From Marsupella aquatica (lineage: Eukaryota; Marchantiophyta): 64,000 nucleotides of DNA. The stretch covers positions 28,272,001 to 28,336,000 of the forward strand of contig OZ316892.1 in NCBI GenBank assembly GCA_973895155.1, read 5' to 3'. This document shows positions 35,192 through 45,661 of the stretch, piece after piece. A program made the translations under genes and the position numbers. How positions within the stretch are numbered: position 1 is the first letter of the stretch; every line of letters starts with the position of its first letter. The notes beneath the pieces are model-generated. The model did no database searches. It was given only the letters and a program-made list of their open reading frames with translations, and was not told the origin of the DNA.

Positions 35192-36634
35192 ATGGCTCCC
35201 TCCGAGTCGGAGCGCTGCCCATGTGGAGAACGTGCTTGTGCCGGCAATTGGCCTTGGTTTCCCTTAACGAAAATGGACTTGGCGGAATGCTCTCGTGCAA
35301 ATTCCACACGCATGAGGCAATCCGAGGACGACGAAGTGCGCTCTGATCGAGGCACAGTGTTGGCTGAGGGCATTTGGGGTACCCTGCATGACTCTCTTCT
35401 AGAAAAGATAATCGCCATGCTGCCAATGAAGTCCATCTTCCAGGCTGCATTACTCTCGAAATCATGGAGGCTTAATTTCCACTCTCACTCGTTTCAGAGT
35501 GAGATACAAAGGTCAGCCGCGGCCTCATGGAAGGCTTATGCTCCCGTGTACGTGAGCGACAGGAAGGAATTAGTGGGGTATGAAAGCAGTTCCCAACGTT
35601 GGCATGTTCTTCCAAACCACTGGTATCTAGAGCATCATGTGCTGGACCGCTGGAACCTCAGGGCTGCGGCGGGACCTCTTTTGTGTTGGACGAGTGCAGA
35701 AGCTACGGCAGGACCTCTTTTGTGTTGGACGAGTCCAGATCCCCTCTGGCAGAAACTTACTGATGCAATTGATGGTGGACTGCATGAATATTATGTTTTT
35801 GTCACAAATCCATTGACAAGAAGGTGGAGACAATTGCCAACTCGCCCCGACATGCAAAACCCTGACCTTGTGTGTGTGGTTTGTGAAGGAACTGAAGCTT
35901 ACAAGGTGATGCTAGTTTCACTTAAGCCTAATCTCTGTGTGCAGATCTTTGACTCTATCAGTGGCGCTTGGACTTTGGACTCCCAGGATGCATTTGCTGC
36001 TCAAGACGTGGGTCCTATTTTCTTCATAGATGGTGTGCTATATATGATTCTCTTGTCAACGTCATGGTGTACAACATGTCAACTAGTTTCTTTCGATGTG
36101 AAAGAGAATATGTGGACGGAAATCCCTCATCTACGCAACGGCAGGGAGAGTGACCACCCGTTAGATCGGTACTCGTTCGAGGGTGTTCATTTCTGCAAAG
36201 TTTGCGTCTGTGGGCCCAAAGTGATGCTGGTGGTGTCCCATATGGACAAGTTCGTCCAATCTGAGGATGGTGGGTTCGTACATCCTGAGGATGTTGAGTT
36301 CGTCCATCCTGAGGATGATGAATGGTTTTCGGAGAAAGTCTCTGTGTTTGAATTAGACCTGGACTGTGGCATGGTTATTGAGGTATCTACAGCCCCAGAG
36401 GAGATGACCAATTTGGTTGTTTATTTTAGCGATGCGACTGGTCATGGGGACTGCATATATGTTTATGCTGATATGCACAGGCGTGCGCCAATAGTCTACA
36501 ATGTGCGGACTAAAGAGTGGCACTGGATAATTGATGCACCAGCTAGACTAACGTTAAGACCTACTAAGGATTTCCAGTGGATGTCGACAAGTATCACGTA
36601 CCAGCCTGGGTTGCATCCTTTTCTGGAAGTTTGA
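35192..36634 (+). CDS. F-box protein, intronless, 480 aa
   Basis: An N-terminal F-box is clear at about residues 61-95 ('LHDSLLEKIIAMLPMKSI..AALLSKSW'), the SKP1-binding module of SCF ubiquitin ligases. The rest resembles the beta-propeller-like region of plant F-box proteins, with 'RRWRQLPTRP', 'DSISGAWT' and 'VYNVRTKEW' strand motifs, which would recruit substrate. ATG 35192 (MAPSESERCPCGER) is preferred; the frame is open eight codons upstream without an ATG. Oddities are a duplicated 9-mer AGPLLCWTS (about residues 157-178) and a three-fold acidic repeat FV(Q/H)(S/P)ED (about residues 354-376). It is not part of the duplicated block. The substrate cannot be inferred. Confidence 0.82.
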   Translation: MAPSESERCPCGERACAGNWPWFPLTKMDLAECSRANSTRMRQSEDDEVRSDRGTVLAEGIWGTLHDSLLEKIIAMLPMKSIFQAALLSKSWRLNFHSHSFQSEIQRSAAASWKAYAPVYVSDRKELVGYESSSQRWHVLPNHWYLEHHVLDRWNLRAAAGPLLCWTSAEATAGPLLCWTSPDPLWQKLTDAIDGGLHEYYVFVTNPLTRRWRQLPTRPDMQNPDLVCVVCEGTEAYKVMLVSLKPNLCVQIFDSISGAWTLDSQDAFAAQDVGPIFFIDGVLYMILLSTSWCTTCQLVSFDVKENMWTEIPHLRNGRESDHPLDRYSFEGVHFCKVCVCGPKVMLVVSHMDKFVQSEDGGFVHPEDVEFVHPEDDEWFSEKVSVFELDLDCGMVIEVSTAPEEMTNLVVYFSDATGHGDCIYVYADMHRRAPIVYNVRTKEWHWIIDAPARLTLRPTKDFQWMSTSITYQPGLHPFLEV

Positions 36635-37800
36635 TTTCTATTTGGTCCAAAGTATTAGGGAGTAACGATAACGTCTGGTAAGCGGCTAATGGAAAGAGGT
36701 ACAGTAGATGTACAATTGGGATGTGCTCTTTTTCCCACTCGTGGTTGAGTCTGCTTTAGAGTCCATCAACAGTGTGGCATATTCTGAGAAAGTGAAGTCG
36801 TAGCTTTCGCAAACAAAAGCTCCCATGATAGGCACAATCAAGCTATAATGTAACAAACTACGATTTTGAGAATTAAAAGTGGACAAACAATTAGCTACTG
36901 AGATATCGGGTTACCTTTTTCCTGCACTCTTTAGGTCTGATGGAGTCCTAGTACGTAGAAGATTTTGAAATCCAATGTGGATAAAGGAGATCGACGGGGA
37001 ATCCAACATTCACTGTCTAATAGGATTGCTCTCTGATGTCACCATCTGGCCTGAAGACAACCTAGAGCCTGAAGACAACCGAGAGCCACTAAGAGTATTT
37101 TACCTTCATCGCTGGACTACTTTTGGATCGACGGCAATCTCCAATTTTGATGCTCGGATTGTGTACAACGTATCGCACCAATAAATTATATAGTAGAGAC
37201 TTCAGGATGGAGATCGACAAATTTTGTTTTCTTGTTCTGTCTGGCGTCTGTTATGACCTTCTGGCCTCTGGCCAATTTCATGTCATCGAAGATAATTTAC
37301 CTTACGGGAGAGGCAAAACAAGCTAAATAAACAATAAACACTCACGTCTAAACAACCGAGAAGATCATAAAGAAAGAGATCATACAAATTAATGGAAAGT
37401 ACCTTAAGGCATATATTCATGATAGCATCTGACTAGCCCGCTGACTCGAAGATCACTTGAACAAACTTGGCACAACCAGTCTTATGTCTGTGGTTCCAGA
37501 GGCGACACTAAATACTTTAACCAAAGAAGCGAACAATGAACTTGCAGAATGGTTGAGGAGCTATATACTGTACAACCTGTGTACTATAATAGAATAATAC
37601 TAGACGTGACCAAACTAGGAATTCATGAAGGTTCATCGGGAGGTCCCAACAGCACTACAGAGGTCGACTGTGAACGTAGTGCCTAAAGAGCGATTCATAA
37701 AGAATGATAACTAATAGCTCGATCAAGCAGCTTGGGATCAAAGTGTGCTCCTAAGTAAGTTTGCAATGTTTAATCAGGCGCCCCAAATAATAAATCTAGT
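36635..37800. other. Intergenic; left edge of duplication copy B
   Basis: 3' flank of the F-box gene, then from about 37095 sequence homologous to 19040 onward (SET 3' flank). No gene seen. Confidence 0.5.
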
Positions 37801-39505
37801 TTAATCTAAGATACTTATTTTCAATAGTTCTTTCAGGACAATTGATTGACAGGATTCTGCAAGTTCCACTCGACATCCATAATACGAGGCAAAAGATGAA
37901 GTATGCCTAAATCTAAAGTTACTTATATATAATCTCGCCGGACCAAAGTCTAGTGGAGAGTCACAATTAAGAATTTCATTGCAAAATTTTATTACAATGG
38001 AAATTATATGCTGCCCCAGTAAAGACCCTCTATGCACTTCTGCTATTATGCTTAGAACTTTTGCAGCCGCATGTGTGGTACTATTTAAGACTTGTGCAAT
38101 CTCAGCCTTGTTAGAACTGTTAAGAGGGGTGATTCCGCAAAGACAAAGAGAAGCCATAGCAGCATGGATGAACGACGCCTCGATCCAACCTTTCCCTCTT
38201 TTGTCTTTTTTCGATATGCCACCCTTCTTTCGACGCTTTGTAGCATGCGAGGTACCAACTGTGTCAGGTTCTTTGTCCAACTCGATCGAAAGTCCAATGC
38301 AATCACTCATTCCACTTGTTAGTTCCGCAAGTCGTTTAAGTAAAGTATTTACGTCAGCAATGGCGTTGACTCTCCACTCGGTCTTCAGCTGCATTTTCAG
38401 TTCTTCCATTTGCATCTGAGTATCGTTGTAAGGCGTTCCAAGCGAGCGCTCGAATTGACATCGACAACACTCACATCTGAAAACTCCGCACAATACAGCC
38501 ATTCAGTATGTCAACCAGCCATTCATTACTCACTAAGTAACTATATTTTTAAAGCATCCACTGACGTTCGGTAGTTCACCTGAATCCAAACTTTTGGCAG
38601 TTCGCGTCGCGGACAGCAAGAGGCGCAAATATGTCGAAGTATGGAACAGTGAGCTCTTCCCCGGCTGCAATGTCCGTGGCAGCGCGAATGAACATTGCTT
38701 GCCCGACTCGCCTTCGATGGCAGTTGGGCGCACATGAGTGTTTGATGTGGGACACTAGGAACCATAATCCCCACCACTCGAGCTTTTCCACCTGCCGCAG
38801 TTCGTCTTCGGTGAACCTCCTCACCCGGGTGCAGATTGCATTGTTGGCAACAATGTCGCCAACAATGTCCTTCAGGAGCCGGCTGAGTTCATCAGGTCGT
38901 CCGTGTGAGGACGAAGAACTAGCTCCCAGTAGACCTTCAGGAGATGACGCTATAATGCTCATGCAGTCTTCAGCAAATAATTCAGGGCTCGTAACCTAGA
39001 ATAACAATGGTTAGCCACAATTGTGCTCCTTAAAGTCGAACCACTTGTCTGTACTTGGTTTCTCGACGTACGACAAGTACAATGAGAAATTCAATTTGCG
39101 AATGAACCAATTATGGTAACGGAGGTTGTGAATACATACAGGTTTGCGGTCTGGTCCATCTGGGTGGGCCAGAGAATATCTGAGCCTCGTCGTGAGATCC
39201 TCCTTGACTATTGAAGGCAGTGAAGGACATGGCAGCACATCGGAGCTGTACGCGCGACATGGAATGACGGCATTGTCGACAATTAACAGATCACCGGGCG
39301 TCGCACAAACTTTCAAGAATATCCCAGAACCTGTTTTCTCTGAGGAATCTTCTACTCGGATAGAGGAATGGATCCGTGCGAACTTGTAACTCAATGTCGC
39401 CTCCGAATCACCGGATTCATAAAACGTTCGAAGAATTCTCTCGTTCTCGTCAAATCTAGTTGCAATTTCTTCCAATGGCAAACTTGCCATAAGTGTTCGG
39501 TACAT
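37801..39505 (-). CDS. SET-domain protein, SMYD-like (SET-2), 3 exons
   Basis: Exons 39505-39140, 38995-38580 and 38476-37801 give about 485 aa. Splice positions and phases equal those of SET-1, and exon 2 has the same length (416 nt). Motifs are conserved: 'GSGIFLK..ATPGDLLIVD', 'IKHSCAPNC', 'AMFIRAATDIAAGEELTVPY' and the post-SET cysteines FGFRCECCRC. The central catalytic exon is much better conserved between paralogues than the N- and C-terminal parts, which suggests that both remain functional or were until recently. The C-terminal helical region carries 'KKDKRGKGWIEASFIH', shared with SET-1. Methylation target unknown. Confidence 0.82.
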
Positions 39506-39595
39506 TGTGGTGATGGGCAGAATCAGAATTAACAGAAAATCACAAAGAGACTCAGATTTATGGTGGAGTCAGGCGCGCGGGTGGAAAATTCCTTT

Positions 39596-40318
39596 ATAGT
39601 GGAGTGGAGTTTCGAAATCCGAGCAGAGATATCGTTGGAACGACGTTGAAAGAGAGCCCAACGCCAACAAATAGCTCGAATGCATTCCACAGTTCTGCTC
39701 TCAGTTCCATTTGAATGCGTTCTGTTGGCTGGGTTGGAATGAAAGGAGGACAATAATTTGGAACGACTCGCTCACTGATCTTGGGTAAGGCAGGCCCAAT
39801 TTGAATGCAAGACTCTACTAGTAACTGTGATGGCGCGGATAAAGCTGAAAACAAACGGGACGTGGTGGTCAATCAAATGCGGAAAGACATTGAACAGCTT
39901 CTGTCTACTGGCCAGGACCCAGCGCTTGCATCCGTGTACGTCCCTCAACACTAATCCAGCGTCTATTAAGATACTGTAGTGTATGGAGAACTTTCTCGCC
40001 ACTAGGACAATTTACTCAAGAGCGACAGACTGTATCTTTCGTTATCTTATACACTTACTGTAGCTGGTTACCATTTTCTTACCACTAACCAAAGGTGCTT
40101 GTTACTTGTCTTTTTCCCTTGCTCCAATTTGGGTTTCCGTGTCGTAACGCAATCCAATTATTGTTCATCTTTCTTAATTCTTAGAGTGACCTACCGAGGC
40201 TCTTCACCTACAATTGTGGGCTGAGGATCTCTCGTTTGCCCTAGACTACTTCAAAGTGCAACTCACCATCAATGTTTCCTTCAGTTTACATTTGCAATTC
40301 TGGCGTTTGTTCTTCAAT
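39596..40318 (+). pseudogene. IST1-like gene fragment
   Basis: It matches the IST1-like gene at 14021-14245 (5' leader) and then 15300-15890 (exon 2 plus part of intron 2), with about 1 kb missing between them. Intron sequence is retained, so it came from genomic DNA, not a processed mRNA. The exon 2 copy has a 4-nt deletion just after the MARIKL codons, shifting the frame, and exons 3-7 are absent. A SINE lies just downstream at 40340. Confidence 0.85.
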
Positions 40319-40339
40319 TAAATATCAAATAACCCTTTT

Positions 40340-40667
40340 TTTTGTCTTGAACTGAAATGGGGAGGAAATACAATTAGACTCCCCCCATCCCAATGTGACA
40401 ATTTTTCTGTAGGGAACCCAGACCAGGGTGAGCCCCACTGATCCGACAGACCCGCACCAGGAAGGAGAGAGGATTATATCAGGGCCACAAAGTGGACGAC
40501 CAGGGGCCGAGCAGATAATCAGAACTCCAATCCACTACATACAAAACCCATCCCACGCACACACATATACCCTCCACACCCCAGTGTGTGGAGGGGGGAT
40601 TGAACCTGGGACCTCTCAGTTCCAGGCAAATCCCCTAGCCAATTGACCTAAGCCAATTGGTTTTAGA
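40340..40667 (-). mobile_element. tRNA-derived SINE
   Basis: A 328-bp element is flanked by an 11-bp target duplication ATAACCCTTTT (40329-40339 and 40668-40678). On the minus strand its 5' end has an A-box-like TAGGTCAATTGG followed by a B-box GGTTCAATCCC, the Pol III promoter of tRNA genes. It ends in a short A-run next to the duplication, as expected for LINE-mobilised SINEs. It has no coding capacity. Confidence 0.85.
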
Positions 40668-40678
40668 TAACCCTTTTG

Positions 40679-41936
40679 AGTGTGAGATTTTGTGGGACCC
40701 CAAACTGTGCTGTGGTTCTCTATTGCTGCTTTGGTGAATCTGTATTTGTATTTTTCTGTATACATGTTCATTCTCTATACATGCTCCATGTATGGACATT
40801 GCCCATGGGGCCTGGCCCTGAGTGGGTTATAGAATGTAATTGTCAAGGGAGGTTAGCCCGATGGGCTGTAAAAAACCTCTGAAGGGACCATGGATTACTG
40901 GGTGTAACCTGAATGTATCCTTTCCCTATTTTGCCTGAAATGTTTTATCCAAATCTTATACAGGCTGGCCAGGGGATGTCTGAAGTCTCATAACCCCAGG
41001 GCCAGACTAGCCAGGGTGAGGGGATTACAGGTGACAACTGTGAACAAACTGCAATGACAAGGGGTTGAGAGGTTTACAGAGGAAGCAAATGTGTCATGAA
41101 AACCTGACACATTGTTTTCTTTATTTCAGGGTAAGAGTAGAAGATGAGCCTGCCATCTTCACAACTCTTATTAGGCTGTCTGTGTACACCAACCCAGCCA
41201 CCCCAACTTGCATGTTTGCACATATTTATGCAAATTGTATCAAGGTTAGAGAGGTGTTGGGTTGTCACCCCATGCATGTTGCATTGGGTGCAACTTTGTT
41301 AAGTTGTTTTATTATGCATGTGTGAGTTTGAGGGGATGATCTGTTGTAGCAAGACACCTTGTTGGGGTGACCCTTTCATCCTGGTCACCATGTCTTGTGC
41401 CTGAAGGGGGCATACCATGGAGAATGAGGATTGAGTCCTCATTATTTCCAGTAGAGGCTTTTGGCACTAGGAAGGTCTTGTATAATGTGGCTATGGTGTG
41501 TTGAGAATGCAGCTATGCCGATCGGAATCTGATTAGAATGTAGAGCACATTAGGCAAGCCAGGTTTTGCTATGTGTATAGACCTGGAGTCCCACATGGCT
41601 AGCGAGTGGGTTTGACTTGACTAATGCAATGTGATTCCAATCACACAAGATCACTTGAAAGAATGAGGGGTTAAGTTCATTGGAGTATGCATATCAAAGG
41701 AGGGGCTCAGTGGAGTTTTCATTGGTGATATGTTCCCTAATTTGCTCATGGTTGGTGCAATTATTGGTGGGCATTCATTGATCATGGTTTTGAGTTCTTG
41801 GTTGGCAATGATTATTTGAGTGTGGAAGTGCTATCAAAATCCAATGAGAACATTCATATTAAACTGTGATATATTTTTAAAATTTGATTAGTTGAATGTG
41901 GAGAGATATTCCACGTAATTTGCACTTAGAGCTTTT
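40679..41936. other. No gene seen
   Basis: Part of the DNA present only in copy B. Short frames (up to about 86 aa) have no motifs. A 'ctcataaccccagg' segment near 41000 has a loose echo near 46525. Origin unassigned. Confidence 0.4.
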
Positions 41937-42545
41937 GTGACGGGATACCCGTCCCCAAAGACCACCCTTAATTGGTTACGGGGTGTCGTTAATGTAAATA
42001 CACCACATGTAAATAGCCTATTTCCAACTTTATTTTTCATAACTAAGTTCGTGATTCCTTGTGTTCACGGGGGCATTAGAGGGGTCGGCACACTTAGAGT
42101 CGGGGAGTAACCCAGTTTTCCTTTATGGTCCCTTGAGGTACTTTGGAGTTGGCCATGCCAGGAAAATAGAGTTACTTAGTTTTCTCAATGGAGTCCCACA
42201 CTTTGTTTTGTGTAAACCCCGGCAGTTTAGACCTTAGCTAAATGATTGGAGGCCTTTAGAGGAGGGAGTATATTAAAACCCCAATTGGGAAGGGCGTGGT
42301 CAGCAGTGAAAGGGGGGCGCGATGAGGCAAGTCGGGGGAAGTTTTTAGGCCCGGCAACGAAAACAAGCGGGATCCGGGAGCGAGCCGGGGGAGCCGGCCT
42401 GAGGGAGCACGCCCCAGCAGCAAGGCGGCCAGCAGCAAGACGGCCAGCAGCAAGGCGACCTGGGTGAGGGAGCCCCGGCAGCAAGACGGCCTGAGGGAGG
42501 CGAGCCCCAGCAAGACGGCCTGAGGGAGGCGAGCCCCGGCAGAGG
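41937..42545. other. LTR-like start and GC-rich repeat
   Basis: The segment begins TGTGACGGGATACCCGTC and later has a TATATTAAAA box (about 42268) followed by a GC-rich part, an order that could suit an LTR. No matching 3' terminus or target duplication was found. At 42410-42545 there are repeats of 'cggccagcagcaaga' and a roughly 31-bp unit containing 'aagacggcctgagggaggcg'. The G/C-rich frames over it are repeat artefacts. Confidence 0.3.
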
Positions 42546-42595
42546 GGCGGACGCTAGTGCTGTTCAAAGCGGAAAACAGCACCAGCTCCTCCCTG

Positions 42596-42796
42596 TCACA
42601 ATGTGCACTTGCAGAGCTGAGCCCGCTCCATGAACATTTCAGTTTCAAAAGTCACGCCCTCCACATTGCGTCCCCCGTGTATGTTAAATAAGAGATTTCC
42701 GCCCTGTGTTGAATGATACTCATAGAAGTGGTTGCTCTCTATCCCGCTACGAATCTTCGACGAGTACGCACCGATACTAACATGTTCTCTGAGCAT
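42596..42796 (-). CDS. Hypothetical 66-aa frame (copy B)
   Basis: Partner of 22152-22352, intact from ATG to stop, with substitutions mostly changing amino acids. No family recognised; probably not a conserved protein. Confidence 0.22.
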   Translation of the reverse strand: MLREHVSIGAYSSKIRSGIESNHFYEYHSTQGGNLLFNIHGGRNVEGVTFETEMFMERAQLCKCTL

Positions 42797-43888
42797 GATG
42801 GTCGATCACTGTTTTATTTAATTGATCAAAGTGTGCAACGGACAGCGTCGAAATCATGCGTCGATCGACTAATGCGAACGATGCTGCAACGTATTTCATA
42901 AATTCAACCGCAACGCCAATATCGCAAGGTTACTGTCTTGAGTTGACGAAGCTTACTGTACGACTGTACGTTGAGTCTCGAATCCAATCCTGGCTGTATC
43001 TTCATTCCAGTGCCTAGCTAGGATAGTGTTAGCCTGCAGATTTCCCAGCTGCAGCTGCTGCTTGGATTGAACATGCAGCGGACTCTATCTGAATTTGTAC
43101 TGAGAAAGAGGGGCCATGCAGTAGCTTAGGTTCGACTAGGAAGAGTCACACGAGTTATACATCTGAGCACAAGTTGATGACATGCTAGTGATGTGATGTG
43201 AGTGTGTTCTTCAAAGCGCAAACGTCTCTCGCAACGCCCCCTACTTATATCTACTGCGCGTGACTCTTTGAGCTTACATTAGCGTTGAATGAACGTCCAA
43301 GCGCAGGACCTTGAGGAACATTATATTGCAACCGCGACAGAGCTCAGCGAAAATTTGATCAAGACGGGAGTCAAGGAAGCACAAAAGTTTACACCTCGGC
43401 TAGCTCTTGAAACAACCATGGTGCTCTCGGGACCTCACGCACCATAATTATACTTCTTGCCAGACAATAATTTCGTTTGGCACCGGCTTCGGCTGTCTTT
43501 TGTTTCCCACCCGTTTTCTAATGCCACGAATGCCCCACATTTCAACCTGTCCGAAGCCCTCCAATCCCGTTCAACCCGTGCGTTCCAGTCTGACTGCACC
43601 TCCCCTCGCAGGAACTGTGAAGTGTTGTTGAATCCAATTGCTGGCTGCGTTCCCAGACACTGTCTCCACTGAGTTGCTCCTGCTTTTTGGGCCACTCCCT
43701 TTTCTTCACCGCCGTCCAAAGTTTTGTCGAGTGTGTAGTGTCGTTGCGGTGACTTACCTTAATTTGACCTCCAATCCTACCCAAGGTTTCGAAATACCAC
43801 TAGGTCGGAAGATGAACTCTACGATCTTAGAATTACGGTGATCAGATTTCTTTACCTAGCCCAAGACCTTAACGAGACAGTAACAACA

Positions 43889-44014
43889 ATGACTACGATA
43901 GCTCTCCTCGCCGGGCTTCCTGTACTTCTTGTACTGGCTTCTGTGTGCAAGCTAGCTGTTGCTCAACACAGGATTCTACGTGATATACAAATTGGAGCTC
44001 GAGGGCAATCCTAG
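43889..44014 (+). CDS. Hypothetical 41-aa signal-peptide-like frame (copy B)
   Basis: Partner of 23423-23548: MTTIALLAG, hydrophobic core, then KLAVAQ. Four residues differ from copy A. Downstream frames to about 44400 (for example YATGTRVQVEMWVEGAANHN) are open for only short stretches and carry a stop at the same place in both copies. Confidence 0.28.
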   Translation: MTTIALLAGLPVLLVLASVCKLAVAQHRILRDIQIGARGQS

Positions 44015-45306
44015 CCACGATAACGTACCCTTGGCGAAAAGGCGGCAACCCACAGTTTATCAACCGCCTCATGAATTCTGGAACCTGCCTCATGAAAATC
44101 GAGCAAGTCCACCATGCTACTGGAACTTGCTCGATTTTCATTGTGTCGACTGTTATTATCTATCTAGCCACCTGAGTTTGCGACATCATGGCTACCTCTT
44201 GGCATGTGTGCAGATGCGGATTACTATGCAACTGGGACTCGGGTGCAAGTCGAAATGTGGGTAGAAGGTGCTGCGAATCACAACAACGTCCAGATTGAAT
44301 CTGACTGAAGTGGTGTGGGTTACGACAACGCTGAAGCGGCGTGGAAATTTCTTAACTGTGTACAAGACCCTGACGCAAAAAGATGGCGCAGTGTTGATCA
44401 CCATTTGTCCCCAGTGAAATATTGGTTGAAGTTTGCGAATCTCTCCATATATTTGTGTTTTCCAGGAGAATCTTGTCAGTCTCCTGAGAGAAGAGCCAGG
44501 AAGTCATTGCTCAGGAAAAATTAGAAACTATGGACAATTTTTCGTTTGGACTGGTAGTGAGATCCACCAAGATTTCCTTCTGGGTCATCATAAGTCTTGT
44601 CAATTGCATGATAACAGCTTCATCTGCTCCATCACAAATATGTCAACTTATGAATCGGGTGAATTATCGTCGTCATGTGTGTCTAAGTTTTGTTCCTTTC
44701 TAAATTAAGCCCCTACGAGGAATTCATAAAATATGTTCATTGAGTGGGACCTTGACCAGTACTACGACGACTATTCCATTCTGGCAATTCTAAGTACTTC
44801 AATATGATTGATTAAAATTTAATTGCCATGCAAGTAAAGCTGTGAATGATTTCACCGAATGTTGAAAAACATTTCCGCACACAATTGATATCCGTGGCTA
44901 TGGGTAGGTACTAAGATCGTTGCTTTGTACCAAATGGTCTACTACGACAGAAGTTGGGCCTCCAACTTTGTACATCGACTATTTTCAGGTTTAACTCTGT
45001 CTGTACAGGCCTACAAAAGAATTCGGCTTTCCTTCACTCTTAATTGTCTTCGGAAAATCCAGAGACTGCATTTGTCATTCTCATGGCACCCAGACAGAGT
45101 GACATCAGCACAATCCAAATTCTAGCCGAGAGATGAACGTGGGCAGTGTTCATTCAGACTTTTCTGGTACATAAGTAGCTCCGAATTGAAAGAAATCCAT
45201 ACTTCATGGACGTCTACAGTAGTCCAGGGAATGACCATACGATTCACACAATTAGCCGATTTGCCGCCAGCGGAAATAAGAGAGAAGGATAGAGAGGGGA
45301 CTGTAC

Positions 45307-45661
45307 AGATGCTGTTGCTCGGCAACAAACACCTCAGCGAAGCTCCCATAATTGACGAACCCACAAACGGGGTCACCCACCTCCACTCTAGTCACCTTCT
45401 CTCCAATCTCCGTCACAATTCCCGAAAAACCCCCCCGGGAACGAATGGCAGCTTGGGCTTCTCTTGATAGAGGCCCTGCAGCGTCAGCACGGTGGAGAAA
45501 TTCACACTCCTGGCCTTAACCTGTACTCTCACGGATGTGGGCGTTGCAAGCACGGGTCGGGGCCATGATGTCTCCTCAACTGGACACCTCTCGTCCGACA
45601 GAGGAAGCCTCGGATTGCCCAGCTTTCTCACAACCAGAGCTCGAATTGTTTCTCCACCTAT
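45307..45661 (-). pseudogene. Quinone oxidoreductase pseudogene, exon 1 only
   Basis: It matches exon 1 of the oxidoreductase at 28707-28352. The start codon is ATA instead of ATG. A single base is missing at the Asp codon of the PGGDFSG motif, shifting the frame. Everything beyond intron 1 is deleted: the sequence jumps at about 45150 from the equivalent of 28190 to the equivalent of 24596. It cannot encode an enzyme. Confidence 0.92.

Noticed and set aside
42246-42648. Ala/Arg/Pro-rich frames of 73-130 aa
   Set aside because: They follow the GC-rich tandem repeat and have matching open frames on both strands.
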